A DNA stretch of 64,000 nt from Ixodes scapularis. Lineage: Eukaryota > Arthropoda > Arachnida > Ixodida > Ixodidae. Below the pieces are notes generated by a model. That model was not told the origin of the DNA. It worked only from the letters and a program-made list of their open reading frames with translations, and did no database searches. This document shows, piece after piece, positions 33,561-44,998 of this stretch; positions within the stretch are counted from its first letter, which is position 1, and each line of letters begins with the position of its first letter. The position numbers and the translations under genes are program-made. The stretch covers positions 82,432,243-82,496,242 of the forward strand of contig NW_024609835.1 in assembly GCF_016920785.2 (NCBI RefSeq), written 5' to 3'.

Positions 33561-34539
33561 TTAGATATCGTCTTCATTTTAGTTTTACTGGAAGTAACCA
33601 ATTTTTCCCTTTTTAATGCCCGCGCGTCCGGAATTTTCCGCCGCTGTTGACCATCTTTGGCGTCTGGCAGAAATATCGTTTTCGTCTCAAGTGCTAATGC
33701 TGAAACCTAGTTGGACTAGTGTCCTGCGCCGCTGAGCTGCTCTGATACGGTGCAATAAGTATTAACTAGCCATGCTTTGCTTTTTAAGAGGTCTCACAAG
33801 GAAGCACTAAAGAGTGTCGACAAGAGCAAGACGAATGTCGACGGGGTAAAACGGAAAGCCGCGGCACCCAAGGAAAGACCCGAATGTAGCACAGGGCCTC
33901 CACAACATAGAATAGCAGCAGCCCAGCCATCAGTGGCATGACTACATCAGGAGCTCGAAGTCTCCGTTCGGCCAGAGTACGAGTGCTTCGACTATCTGCC
34001 CTTGATGTTTGCATCCTTCTACTGCTGCAATAAGTTTTGACAACGAAGCCTGCCAGTTTTGTTGTGCTTAATTATGTGAAATGAACATTTACATATCTAA
34101 GGTCTCCCAATACTATTTTCCGCACGTAATTATAACTGTGACTCTGGATGCAGTATTTGTAGGGGGTATTTTAGGAACCAGGAGGGAGTTTCTTCAGACG
34201 TAGGTATTTTCAGTTTTGTAAAGTGCAAAATTTGAGTTCGATTTATTGCGTGAAAACAATTCGTGATGTTAAATTGCTTTAAGACTGTAATTATAATTTA
34301 TTTTCAGTTATATGTTATATTGTATTTTCTACGATTTTGACGAAGTGAATAAAAAAAGTACCTGTAAAAAGTAACTTCACTTAGTTACAAGTTACTGGAA
34401 AATGTACCTAAGATACAGATACAGATACTGAGAAATGAAAGTACCTAGGTTTGTACCTCAAGTACAACAAAAGTACCTAGTTACCGATTTACAGTTACTT
34501 GTACCTAGGTACTTTACAACCCTGATGACTTCTTTCATT

Positions 34540-34930
34540 GAGCAGCAACATAGAACGACACAAAATATAAAACCGTCCTCAAAGGTTTCAACGTTCTCGA
34601 AGAAGACAAGGAAAAAATTGTGAAAGAAAAGAGAAATTCTCAATAAATTTAAAAGTTGAAAAGCAGTTGCCTCACGCCGAGGTATCAGAAATCTAGTTAT
34701 CTCAGGTGTCAGGATTTCGACATCTGCTATTCTGAGTGATAATAAAGTTGCGGAAATATTGTTGTTGACAGTCCCAAAAGGAAATGTAATAAAAATTTAA
34801 AAGTTTGGAAAGCACTAGCGTCACTGCAAGGTATAAGTAACCCAGTGATCTCTGGTGTTAGGAATTCGACCTCTGTCTTTGGCCTTAGAATGAAAGTGCA
34901 AAAATGCTCTTGTTGACAGTCCCCATGGCA
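34540..34930. repeat. Dispersed repeat, copy 2 (also at 19130-19500)
   Basis: Same ordered blocks as copy 1, with two internal units (34680-34770 and 34806-34922), each ending near TTGTTGACAGTCCC. It begins eight bases beyond the hAT element, so the hAT sits at the edge of this repeat. Confidence 0.75.
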
Positions 34931-34964
34931 CATGCTTCAATGATTTCTCTTCCTAAGCGGTTAT

Positions 34965-35112
34965 TGTGCCCGCTAAGTGTTCTATACTTTGTGTCCCCCT
35001 ACGAGGATGACACATATATACTCTGTACTCTATATTACAATCTGTGTCATCCTACGGCTATTCTATACTCTGTGTCATCCTACGGCGGTCTGTGGCCAAA
35101 GCCACGGACCGC
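34965..35112. repeat. Tandem TGTGTCATCCTACGG units ending in a hairpin
   Basis: CTGTGTCATCCTACGG occurs twice (near 35040 and 35070), with an inverted variant (CCTACGAGGATGACAC at 35000). The tract ends in the hairpin GGCGGTCTGTGGC-caaa-GCCACGGACCGCC (35083-35112), with one mismatch in 13 pairs. Confidence 0.75.
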
Positions 35113-35975
35113 CAGGTCTAATCACGTTCCGCGCTAAACAGTGACATGCTTAGCATGATTTGGGGCGGACAAATAATGCCCCGAGCCTTAAAGCGCTGAA
35201 TCATTTCAATAGCTTCGACACTGAATAGAGCCTCTAGGTTGTGGCTTTTTTTTTTTGCCAATGTAATATTGTTGAGTCACTTACTGCTATTCGATTCAAA
35301 CACCTGTCCGTTCATCCCCATCAGTGATCTGAGACGCGGGCTCAGATGCGTGCATTGAAGCGAAATAGCACACCATTTCTAAGTTGCTCGTGATTGGATC
35401 TGGCGGTCCGTAGCCTTTGCTTTTAGTTCATTGTAGGGTGAGACGAAGTGTTCTAGCATAGAGATAAGGAGTACGTTCATTAAACATGCGGCTGTAAACA
35501 ATGATTATCTTCGAATGCGATCGCATTTATCGTTGCGCACACCGGCACACTCTAAGGAATAGGGGGCACAGGGGTAGTCCCCTTGTCCCTTATGCAACTC
35601 CCCAAAACTACATTTCGTCGTTTTGTCCACTGGCGTCGAGCTGGCGATACCAAATTTTATAAACCGCTTGATAGCTGGTGGATATAACGTACTAAATAGC
35701 TAATGTGCGCATCAAAGAGTGCAAAAAAGCATTACTACAATTTCGCAGCAGGGCCAAAAAAACCTTGACTTTCTTAATGTAGCCTTTAGTGAGTATATTA
35801 GCTATATTAATAGGTCCTATAGCTCGACTATCAAGCCGCTCGTAAACGTTGGTATCGTCAGCTCGACGTCAGTGGAGAGAACGACGAAATTTACTCAGCA
35901 CGGAATAAAACTCGAACGCCGGAACGCGCGGCCATCAACACAGGCTGCGCCACCTGGAGGACCCATGATAATTAA

Positions 35976-36334
35976 TGAAAATGCGCCGAAAGTGCGAGGG
36001 TCCGGGTCCTACTAGGATGTGCTCGACCCTCGCGCGGTGCGTCTGGGACTTCCGCGTTTCGCAAGTGGGGCGCTGTAGCGCACGCCAGGAGGAGAAGACT
36101 CCATGGGCGTGATCCGCTGGCGCGTGCGCAAACAGCTTTCTGCTTCTCTTAGCATTGACCTCTCGCAGCGAGCGCAAGCCGCTGGTGTTGACAGGGCGAC
36201 AGTGCGGCGACACAAAAGCACCCCAGGTGACGGTGCTTACAGCGCGCCACCGGCGAAACGTGGAAGCCCCAGACGTGCCGCACGAGGGTCGAGCTCATAT
36301 GAGTGACCCGCACTCTCGCACCCCGGCGTATTTT
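35976..36334. mobile_element. MITE with ~105 bp terminal inverted repeats
   Basis: The left arm starting GAAAATGCGCCGAAAGTGCG (35976) is mirrored by the right arm ending at 36334 (reverse complement GAAAATACGCCGGGGTGCG). Pairing continues through GCTCGACCCTCG, GACGTCTGGG/GCGTCTGGG and CACGTTTCG. The arms are GC-rich and the centre (36090-36225) is unpaired. The superfamily was not determined. Confidence 0.8.
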
Positions 36335-36347
36335 CTTTAGTTTTCAG

Positions 36348-37524
36348 CATAGAGTTATTACAATAAACGCTAGAGGCTCAGCTGGCGCTAGTGTGCTGTT
36401 GCAAATTGAAGCAGACAGCAAGCAGTCAGAAATTGACTTCCGGTAATGCATTTCTATGGGAAAAAGCGAGTGCATTTTCTCTCTGCGCTCGATTATAAGA
36501 GAAATATCACGAATAATTTGAACGTACTAGACACATTGGAACATTTCTCAGTCACGCAGACGAAATAATTGTTCAGTTACAGCATTTTTATTTGAAAATC
36601 GCGGCATTAAAAACGGTGTTAAAACCGCTTCGTACGTGTATTTATGTGCACTGTCGGACACTGTTAGCGCGAACACGGCGTCGACGCTTTCCAGCATGGG
36701 GGATATACGTGCCAAACGAACGAACGACATGTGGAAAACCAAGAGAGACGCAAGAACTACGCAGTAACACTGGGTAAGTAACTCCTTGTGCTTGCAGACG
36801 ATCAAAATAAGTTGAAAGTCACGTAATATAGCCCGATTTGCAATAAATAAGTACCGCTTTATTCTTTCTGCTTAGCGAAGATGCTTGTTCTGTGTTCAAA
36901 TCATCACCCGCACGCTCCAAATCTTTGCAAATAGGGGAAAGCCAGAGGACAGGTGCGCGATAAAAACTGCCCAACGTAGTAAATAATAAGAAAACACACC
37001 TTTCGTAGTTAACGTACTTTATTCTTTACGTTTCGAACGTTTTTTTTAACCGCTCGTAGAGATGCACGACGGGGTCATTTTCATATAGTGAGAGGACAGG
37101 CATATTAGCAATATATAAGCACCAACGGAATGCTGGCTAACTTTTAACACACTCTACATTCCTTTGGATCGTTGATTTGCTTAGAATCGTCGCTCGTTTC
37201 TACATCCCTTCCTTGAAACAGAGGTTTGGGCCTGAAATATAGCGAAATTTAGCATCGTTCAGTGGTAAAGGAAAAATGCTGTAACTAAAGCAATTACACT
37301 TTCACAATATTAATAAAGATACATACTACCCGGTACAAGCGAAATAACAAAAGTTATTAATGTTATTTTCCGGCGACGAGACAAAATTCACGAGCGTTTT
37401 CCCATAGGAATACACAGGAAGACTGGAAAAGTAGACTGCATGCTGTCTGCTTCAATTTGCAACCGGAAGTCCCATAGACACTAGCGCCAGCTGAGCCTCT
37501 AGCGTTTATTGTAATAACTCTATG
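36348..37524. mobile_element. DNA transposon with ~150 bp TIRs and exact 8 bp TSD
   Basis: Both ends read CATAGAGTTATTACAATAAA inward and stay near-identical for about 45 bp (CGCTAGAGGCTCAGCTGGCG), with further pairing to about 150 bp. GTTTTCAG stands directly outside each end (36340-36347 and 37525-37532), a perfect 8 bp target-site duplication. The 0.9 kb interior encodes no recognised transposase, so it is non-autonomous. An 8 bp duplication fits hAT or a few other superfamilies; the terminal sequence alone does not decide. Confidence 0.9.
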
Positions 37525-38065
37525 GTTTTCAGGGGCCCTCCAGGGCCGGTTTTCCCGAAGCGATGGTAAACCCATTTTGGTAAACCACGGTGCCTAGGAC
37601 GGAAAAAGTACCTAGGTACTGTAATAAACGGCTGGATATAGAACAACAATAAATATTTTTTATTGGGCACTAAGATGCGTCATATGTCGGTAAAACAAGC
37701 CAGTCAAGTCAAAATATAGTAATGTTGTACTTGAAGACCAATTTATTTGCTTCAGATGGTACGAAGAAATGTTAGCTATTATGCTAGAGTTTGTCGAAGA
37801 ATATTCGAAAATGTAAGAAACATTTCCTTCAATATGTTTCGCCGTAAACAACGCATAAATTTCCCGTGTGCCTTCCAGTCTGGCAACGCCGGTGCTTTAG
37901 TCTCGTTTTTGTTCCTTGCGGCGCACGTTTCTGCGATCCCTGCTGATCTCAACTGTTCGCCCTCTCTTCCGTTCTCCCAACCGATCCGCCGATTAACCCA
38001 CCGACCAACTGCGGACTTACATACAACTGATTTGCGAACCTATTCGTACTTTGATAACGGAAACG

Positions 38066-40416
38066 ATGTCGAACGGGACGATGCGTCGACGTCGACGAGG
38101 CCGCTCGTTCGCGCAGTACGTTGTCGTTATACTGAGACGAAAGCGTGCGTTCCGTGACCGCCTCGATCCGCTGGAAGAATTCGACGAGGATGTGCTGCAG
38201 CAACAATTCCGGTTTGGTCGCGCGGGAATCCTGCTTCTCGCGGAGACGCTGCTCCCCGTCTTGGAGCGGTCGACGCGTCGCAGCTGCGCCCTGTCCGCAG
38301 AGCAGCAGGTGATCGTCGCTCTGCAATTCTACGCCACAGGCAACTTCCTCATCACTGCAAGCGACTACGTCGACGTGCAGGTCTCTAGTGCTTTACGGTC
38401 CGTGAGGCAGGTCACCGTAGCTCTGGCACGTCGTGCAAAAGACTTCATACGGTAAGACTTCATGCGGTAAGGAGTTTCTGAGCGTTCCGAGAAAAAAAAA
38501 AAGAAAGTCAAATTGTGCTGAGTTTGTTTATGAGTAAAGCTATACGCATTCCGTCGTGCAGCTCGGCCGGAAAGGGCTATACGCACTACGCGAGACTCGT
38601 ATGAAACGAATGATTGCAGCGTGTTTTCTTAGCGGTGGTATAGCATAGGTAAGGTCTCTGCTTCGTACGCAAGTGGACGCGGGTTTGATCCGCGGTGTGG
38701 GCCTATTTTTTTTTTCTCTAACATTTTGTTTTGTCGAGGCATTTGGCAATATTTACAATATTTCTTTTTTACGATCAACACTGAAAACAGGGAAAAAAAC
38801 GAATGTTGTCGACGAAACTTCGAGAAAATGTGCATGCAGGGGTATTGTGCTGTAAATTAACTTGTGAATGGATTGACAATGCAGGTGGCCTGACGTCGCA
38901 GAGAGTGCTGCCTTGCAGGAGCAGTTCTTTGAGGTAGACGGGCTCCTTTGTATCGTGGGTGCAGTTGATGGCACCCGCATTCCAATCACGGGAGCGTGCG
39001 TGCACGAGGAGGTGTACGTGAACCGCCACTTGTACCATTCCATCAACGTACAGGTGGTAGTTGATGCATCCTGCCGCATACGGAACGTGGTTGCGAGATG
39101 GCCAGGAAGCACGCACGACTCTCGGATTTTCACCGAGAGCACACTACCAATCAAGCTGGCCGATGGCGTCTACGATGGCCTATTGCTTGGTGACAGCGAC
39201 TACACCTGGCTGATGACGCCCTTCCTGTTGCCATCATCGGCAGCAGAAGTCAGGTACAACACGGCACACACCACGACAAGGATTATTGTTGAAAGGTAAG
39301 ACGAGGTCACGCATCGTGGTGGGTTATTGGGCTGCTATATTGATAGGATTGCCACTAGACAGCGTAACGTTTTGTTGTCATAGCACAGAAGACACTGTTA
39401 ATTGTAAGGATCCTGAGTACAGTTTTGTGTTCGCTAGACCAAGCAGGAAACAGTGGTTGCACGGAAGCTAAAGAGAGAAAAAAAAATAATATCCCAATAA
39501 TAAATATTTAGTTATTGTGTCTTTCCAGTGCCCCTTTAGAGCCCGGGGGCCTCCGTAAGGGTGCACCGTAGACACATATATGCAGTGTTGCATAAAAAGC
39601 AGACACACAAAACGCATGCATAGTATCAAGAAACAAAAACGTGAAATATTCTCCAGCATATTTTTTTTGGAGAAGATATCACATTATTTGTTTGTTAGGC
39701 GCAGGATTTGTTACATACGCGTGAAACGTAATATTTTGGTTCAACCTGGATACAGAACCGCAAAACGATACAAACGCAAATCCGTATTTTTTTTCCGGCC
39801 CCACCTTTACAGAAATTACAGGCCTACCTGTCATACATTCTAAAATACTCCACACTACCGGGACTCACCGCAAAAATGCGAAAAATTGCACCGGGCTCGG
39901 GTTTCTAGAGGGAAGTCGTTGACAGACACCTTCGCACTGCTAATGTTAACGACTGTTTGTATGAAACTGTGTTTCGCTTACACTCAGCTATGAGGAACTT
40001 TTGTCGAGGGAAGTTTAGTATGCTGTAATTGTAGACATACTGTCATATATCTGGGCAATGATAAGAAATGATTGCCGAGTTTTTGGTAGGCTACAGCATT
40101 CAGAAAGTATGAAATAGTCTCGACCCTAATATATTAGTGTACTTTAAATAAATTATACTCATTCTGCCCTTATGATGCACGCAGGACAACAGGCAAGCTG
40201 AAGTGCAGGTTCCACTGCCTGCATGCCGAGCTGCGCATGGAGCAAAGCAGATGCTGCGACAGCATCGTGGAATGCTGCGTGCTTCACAACCTCGCCAAGA
40301 GATACCTCTGCGCGATGCCAGGGACCGCCACCCCCGGTTCCCGTGGAGCCCATGGCAGCCGGCATGGCGAAAGCAATGAGGCTCGGCATGCCCTTGTCGA
40401 CCAGTTCTTCTGTTGA
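38066..40416 (+). CDS. HARBI1: HARBI1-like transposase/nuclease, three exons, apparently intact
   Basis: Exons 38066-38451, 38885-39295 and 40185-40416 join in frame (GT-AG introns, each splitting an Arg codon after two bases) into 342 residues, the normal size for HARBI1-type proteins. Residues about 15-130 form the helix-rich N-terminal region (DRLDPLEEFDED, LLAETLLPVLERSTRR, ALQFYATGNFL). The DDE nuclease domain follows: VGAVDGTRIP (Asp157), VVARWPGSTHDSR, LLLGDSDY (Asp232), YNTAHTTTRIIVER (Glu265), then CLHAELR and a C-terminal VLHNL. All three catalytic acids are present and no frame is broken. ATG 38066 has a purine at -3; ATG 38081 is an alternative. It should cut and rejoin Harbinger ends in the nucleus together with its Myb partner. 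Confidence 0.88.
38627..38718 (+). tRNA. tRNA-like sequence with Pol III terminator, in HARBI1 intron 1
   Basis: AGCGGTGGTATAGC, then CTGCTTCGTACGCAAG (anticodon-like loop with CGT), then CGCGGGTTTGATCCGCG (B box one base off GGTTCGATCC) looks like a decayed tRNA, Thr(CGT)-like if the loop is read literally. A run of ten Ts follows at 38707. The acceptor stem does not pair well, so it is a pseudogene or a SINE head, on the same strand as the host gene. Confidence 0.4.
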
Positions 40417-41507
40417 GCGTAGGTATGTGCATGGGTATGCTATCTTTTCAATTCAAACTGATTTTCTTAAATGCGAGACGCATACAGAGATATTGTCCTT
40501 GCTGTGTGTTTACTAGGCTCCGTAGACATCCAAAGGATGAATAATCGTAATAACAAGTTGAATGTGGCACGCGATTTCATATAATAAATTTTCTTGAATG
40601 CTTCTTGGCATCATTTGACTGTAGGTTTACCGGCAGCTAATATAAGGGGCTGAACCAACCCCAACATATTTCTTGGAGAACATAGATATTTTAAATATTT
40701 ATGAAGCACTCTTCATGTAGGGTTTCAATATGAAGGTAAAGAGCCTTTTCGGCGTTCGCTCGTTGCAAAAGAATGGGAGCGTTGGCAGATATTAGAGCAG
40801 GTATATGTTGTGCTGCGACTGCTATCTACCTTTATTTACAAAAGCGTTGCTTGGAGACGATGCAGCACCCCTCGTATGCCGCTCAAGCGTCCACCCTCAT
40901 ATTGAAAACGTCTATACCCTTTCCTGATTCCGAACATTGTAGCAGAAAGAGTGCCTCAAGCATTGCAAACCATATTGTCTCGGAAACCCTCTTCATTGCA
41001 GCATGTTTTGTTGATTGCAACAATGGCATGCAGTTAAGATATAATGTGGCGGTGTCCAAGAAAGGCAACTCTTCTGAACAGAATTTCAGGCACGGATCAG
41101 ATTCATTCTTGCCTCATCCAGTTTCGCTATGTAGTAACAAATGCACGAAGATTGATTGACAGATCTTGCAGAGTACTGCATTGTAAAAGGTCTAGCAGCA
41201 TAACTGCAACTGCATTTAACAGTGCACTTTCTGCATGACCCAGGGAACCACGTACACAAACGTCCTCTAATATATTGCTGTTGTGTGCCTCGGTCGACAG
41301 TGCGTGCGGCTTTTACGCGAAAAGCTTTGACCCGCTTCTGCGCGTTGGTCATCGTCCTTGTCTTTGTACTACAGGCTACGCGAACATCAATGCCCTCAGT
41401 GCGAGTAATTATAGGCGTCAGCGAAATAATGGCCTTAAAAATAACACCATTTCATTTTATTGTGCCTCTGTCCTATAAGTTGGTACCATTATCACCATAT
41501 CTAAAAG

Positions 41508-42416
41508 CAGGGATGGGCAGTATTTCAAATACAAGTATTTGAAATACGTATTTCAAATACTTTGTGTATTTTGCATTTGTATTTAATTACAAATTGGGTA
41601 ATGTATTTGACGTGTGTATTTAAATACTAAAACGTGGGTATTTCAAATACCATTGTAATTAAATACAATTTTGTGGGCGAAAATACATCCCTCAAATTTA
41701 TTGTCACGCTCCAGAGCAGGAAGAAAACTACGTTCTGCACCGAATGCAGTGTCTCTCAATCAAGCACCAGCGTTTAGTGACTTTGTGATTACAGTGCTAG
41801 TCCACGGCAAGAATAGTGACGAAATCGACGTTCACAGGCAGACTGGCTAAATAAGTGCCTGCGACAACTTGTGATGCTTTCCAGCCTGATTTCCATTCAT
41901 ATTATTGCCTGGAACATTCCAAATGCGCGGGTCGTCCACATTTTTGGTACCTGCGGCGAGTTGCAACAATAAAACATTCTCTAGCTAGTGCTGCGCGTCT
42001 TGGTAGTCTCGGTTCTTTGTTGGTCTATACCAAAATGTAATCGACAAAAAAAAAAAAAAAAGCTGCTTGAAGCTTTGTACTTTTTTCACCTATTACGTCC
42101 AAGCTGATTATACTTTTTGTGATTATATTTTTATTGCGTTACTAGAGCCTCGCTCGCTAACTCCCGAGTGTGCGATGCAAAATTAAAATGAGATGCCTAG
42201 AAACCCGTTGCAGGTGCCCTGAAGTCGCTGACGCAAATTTTGAGGAATGCATTTGTAAAGTATTTGGAGGAGACCAAATACATTTGGTTGTATTTGTATC
42301 TTGTACTCAAAATGTTTTTTTGGAAATGTAATTAGATTTGTAATTAAATACATTTTTGACGAAGTATTTTGTATTTGTATTTCGATACATATTTGCATGT
42401 ATTTTGTCCATCCCTG
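41508..42416. mobile_element. Non-autonomous hAT element
   Basis: Starts CAGGGATGGGCAGTATTTCA and ends ...TTTTGTCCATCCCTG. The flanks TCTAAAAG (41500-41507) and TTTAAAAG (42417-42424) form an 8 bp duplication with one change. Both subterminal regions repeat ATTTGTATTTAAATAC-type motifs, a usual feature of hAT ends. No coding sequence; an A(16) run lies at 42046. It lies between the two genes of Harbinger copy C, so it is younger than that element. Confidence 0.85.
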
Positions 42417-42429
42417 TTTAAAAGTATTC

Positions 42430-43130
42430 TACAGGTGAGAGGAGTCAACCTATATGCGTCACAGTAGTGGCCTGATTACAACAGCCACTAATGGGTCATG
42501 TGCTTACGAGGAACAATACTTTCCTTGGTTATTTCACTTAGTAAAAGAGTAAAGAGCGTATAAACTCGCTTTCAAACAATGTTGCAGTATGTTAATGCCT
42601 GTTTACTTCGGGAAGTGAACAAAAAGAATACAGAGTTTTTCAACGGTGTACATACCGCGACACACTCTCCACGAACAAATCAGGCACACCGAGTGGTCAC
42701 ACCAGTAACCATGCATTTAAACGCATAATCACTGTTCGCACCGCGCAGGCACTTCCTAGGTTATTTGCTTACTTGCTGTTTTGTTTTGTGCAGGGTCGAA
42801 TCACTAAGCTTCTTTTTTGGTGCTTAACAATGATGTTTTGGACGTATCGACAGCCTTGGGCACATGTATGGTAACTCAGCTGGTTAGATTGTCGCTGGTG
42901 TCAGATGTCAATATGGTCCTCTGGAATACTAGGGAGGCGATAAAAATATTTTCTTCTTCGTTAAAATTACTTGCGCCGTCTTAATGGCTGTTGCATAGGG
43001 TTGAGTGCACCTCTGATAAAGTGGTTTCTCTCCAATGACGAGTACCCCATAACATACAGAGGTTTCCACAAACCTTTGAAATTCAAAATGTACTTTATTA
43101 TTTCACATCCGCCCTTGCTTCGTCTATCTA
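42430..43130. other. Interval without genes
   Basis: Between the hAT insertion and the 3' end of the companion gene nothing is recognised. An A(15) run at 43131 precedes the companion's stop codon region on the opposite strand. Confidence 0.4.
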
Positions 43131-43735
43131 AAAAAAAAAAAAAATTGTAGAACTTAATGTTCCCCCCTTCGGTCTGTTCTGATTACTCCTTTCCCAATTG
43201 TTTTTTCAATAGCTCAATTTGAAGTTCAGCCTGCAAAATTTGTAGCTTTAGCATTTCAGTGTGACACTGTTTAGCAGCATCTGCTGCCGCGATTTGCGCA
43301 TTGGAGGCATCTGTGGCTTTTTGTTGCCTCCCTTTCCAACAGGCGGTTCTCCGTCTCCATCCGCTGCTGCTCCTCAGCTTGCTGCTGATACCTCTGCGCA
43401 GCTTCCCGGCACCAACGTCTCGTCTGCAAGACACGGGGAGCTGCTGCCCACTCTTCTGGTGTTGCCACCCTTTCGCCGCTTCCTGACGCCCGAGGCTGCG
43501 GCGCTGCCGTTTGCCTCAAACTATCGATGTGACAAATTGATATGCAGAAAGTCATTTGCTGTAGTTACTAGAAGTGTGCAGGCAACATACGTAGAACATA
43601 CAGTGTTTCTAACCCCGGCATATTGCTGGCATTTTGCCACAGTGTACACAACTGTATAGCAGAAACTCTCTAATACTTCAAGCATCTCCGAGTGGACCAC
43701 ACACATGGTGCTTGCGCAGAAGTCCATGCTCACTG

Positions 43736-43898
43736 TAATATCCCGAGAAATTGCCCACCCAAAACTGAGAGCACATTAGGTAAAAATAAGGGGTAGGCTA
43801 ACATTCGGTAGTTCAACTTGAGCCATTGAAAAATAGAAAGTCCTGCTACAAATCAGGATTGGCTATCTTTTTGGGATGGGTCGTCTCTCGGGATATTA
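43736..43898. mobile_element. Small foldback element, 163 bp
   Basis: TAATATCCCGAGA at the left is exactly mirrored by the right end (43887-43898). Pairing extends through GCCCA.CC.AAAA for about 30 bp. It lies in an intron of the companion gene. No clear target duplication. Confidence 0.7.
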
Positions 43899-44967
43899 CG
43901 GTAATATTCGTTGTACCGGTTGCAACTTTCAGTATTTCATTACCTTTAGCTTTCTTATAAATTTCTTAACCTTGCCGCTTATTTGACCTAAGGATGTCGT
44001 GAAACCAAACATTCTAGTCTGGTTGTTTACAAAATCCACGATGCTACAAAAGACTCTTCGCTTGTCTATGTATCGAGTCAATCTCGCTATGGCTTTCGAT
44101 CCTGCTGCTAAACCGATAACTGATGCCAGCAACGCTACCTCTTTCCTTTTTGCGTTCCGCACAAGTTCGTCTCAGCATAAACGATGAGTTTGTTGACTCA
44201 TTAAACGACCCATCAAATATCATGCGTAACAACAGGGTTATACCTTTTTTTTTAAAGAAGCATATTTTCTTATATGTTGCACCTGTTAGTTAAGAGGTCA
44301 GAACTAAATATCACCACCTTGCATTCCTTCAACCATCAAAAAGTGTACTACAACTCTTCTTTGTTCGGATATCTGCCTTTGGTACAATGGTAGTTCTGTT
44401 GTCTGGATGTTAGTTAGGTTAGTCATAAACACATTTTGCTACATATTTTTCTTTGTCTGTGTTTTTTTGCAGGTTGTTTGTAGAGCAACTATGCAGCCGT
44501 ATCAGTAAAATGAAGAGAAATTCATAATTACATGCTTGTCATAAGTGACCCAAAGGCAGTGCAGTACGTCCGCTAGCATGGGCTCCCTATCCCTAACTTG
44601 CATCACGCAATAGTGCGCTAATTTCCAGTTAAATATTCTGTGTATGGCACTATAACAATTTTTCCAATCTCCCTGTTCTCACATCAGTTTCTTAGGGTCC
44701 CGCCATTAATAACAGAGCTGTTCTGCATGCCCGGCACCCAGTGCTGTTGACTTGTCATACAGACTGATGTAGACGTAATCCACTAGCTCTTCCGTGTCGC
44801 CCTCAATGACGTCGAGCCCACACATGTTCGGCGAGTCGACGCCGATCACGTTAAGAACTGCCTGAATTAGGGGCGTCAGTTTTTTTGGCGTTTCGGGCGG
44901 GCACCTACCAAATGAATGCACGTTATTTTCATTCCGTTGTCATCCGGGCTCTAGAGGCATTGCAGGG

Positions 44968-44998
44968 TGGGGGGGTGGGCGGGGGGGGGGGGGGGGGG
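44968..44998. repeat. Poly-G tract
   Basis: G-rich 31 bp ending in 18 consecutive Gs, a potential quadruplex on plus and a likely assembly or polymerase slippage point. Confidence 0.95.

Larger units (their letters stand above)
31927..34524. mobile_element. hAT-type DNA element, non-coding
   Basis: The ends are inverted: left CAGGGTTGTAAAAGTTACTT, right (reverse complement) CAGGGTTGTAAAGTACCTAG. CAGGGTTGTAAA is typical of hAT termini. The flanks are ACGACTTC (31919-31926) and ATGACTTC (34525-34532), an 8 bp duplication with one change, as hAT elements make. Both subterminal regions are packed with GTACCTAGGTAC-type palindromes. No BED finger or hAT dimerisation domain was found inside. Instead there is a GC-rich block (32170-32540) and a segment resembling a retroelement tail (33290-33560), so it is non-autonomous and composite. 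Confidence 0.8.

Noticed and set aside
36103..36340. Two short plus-strand ORFs
   Set aside because: They run through the arms of an inverted-repeat element; open because of GC content.
37747..38157. 136-codon plus-strand ORF overlapping the HARBI1 start
   Set aside because: Different frame from the HARBI1 exon, no domain, Thr/Arg-rich; out-of-frame reading of 5' sequence.
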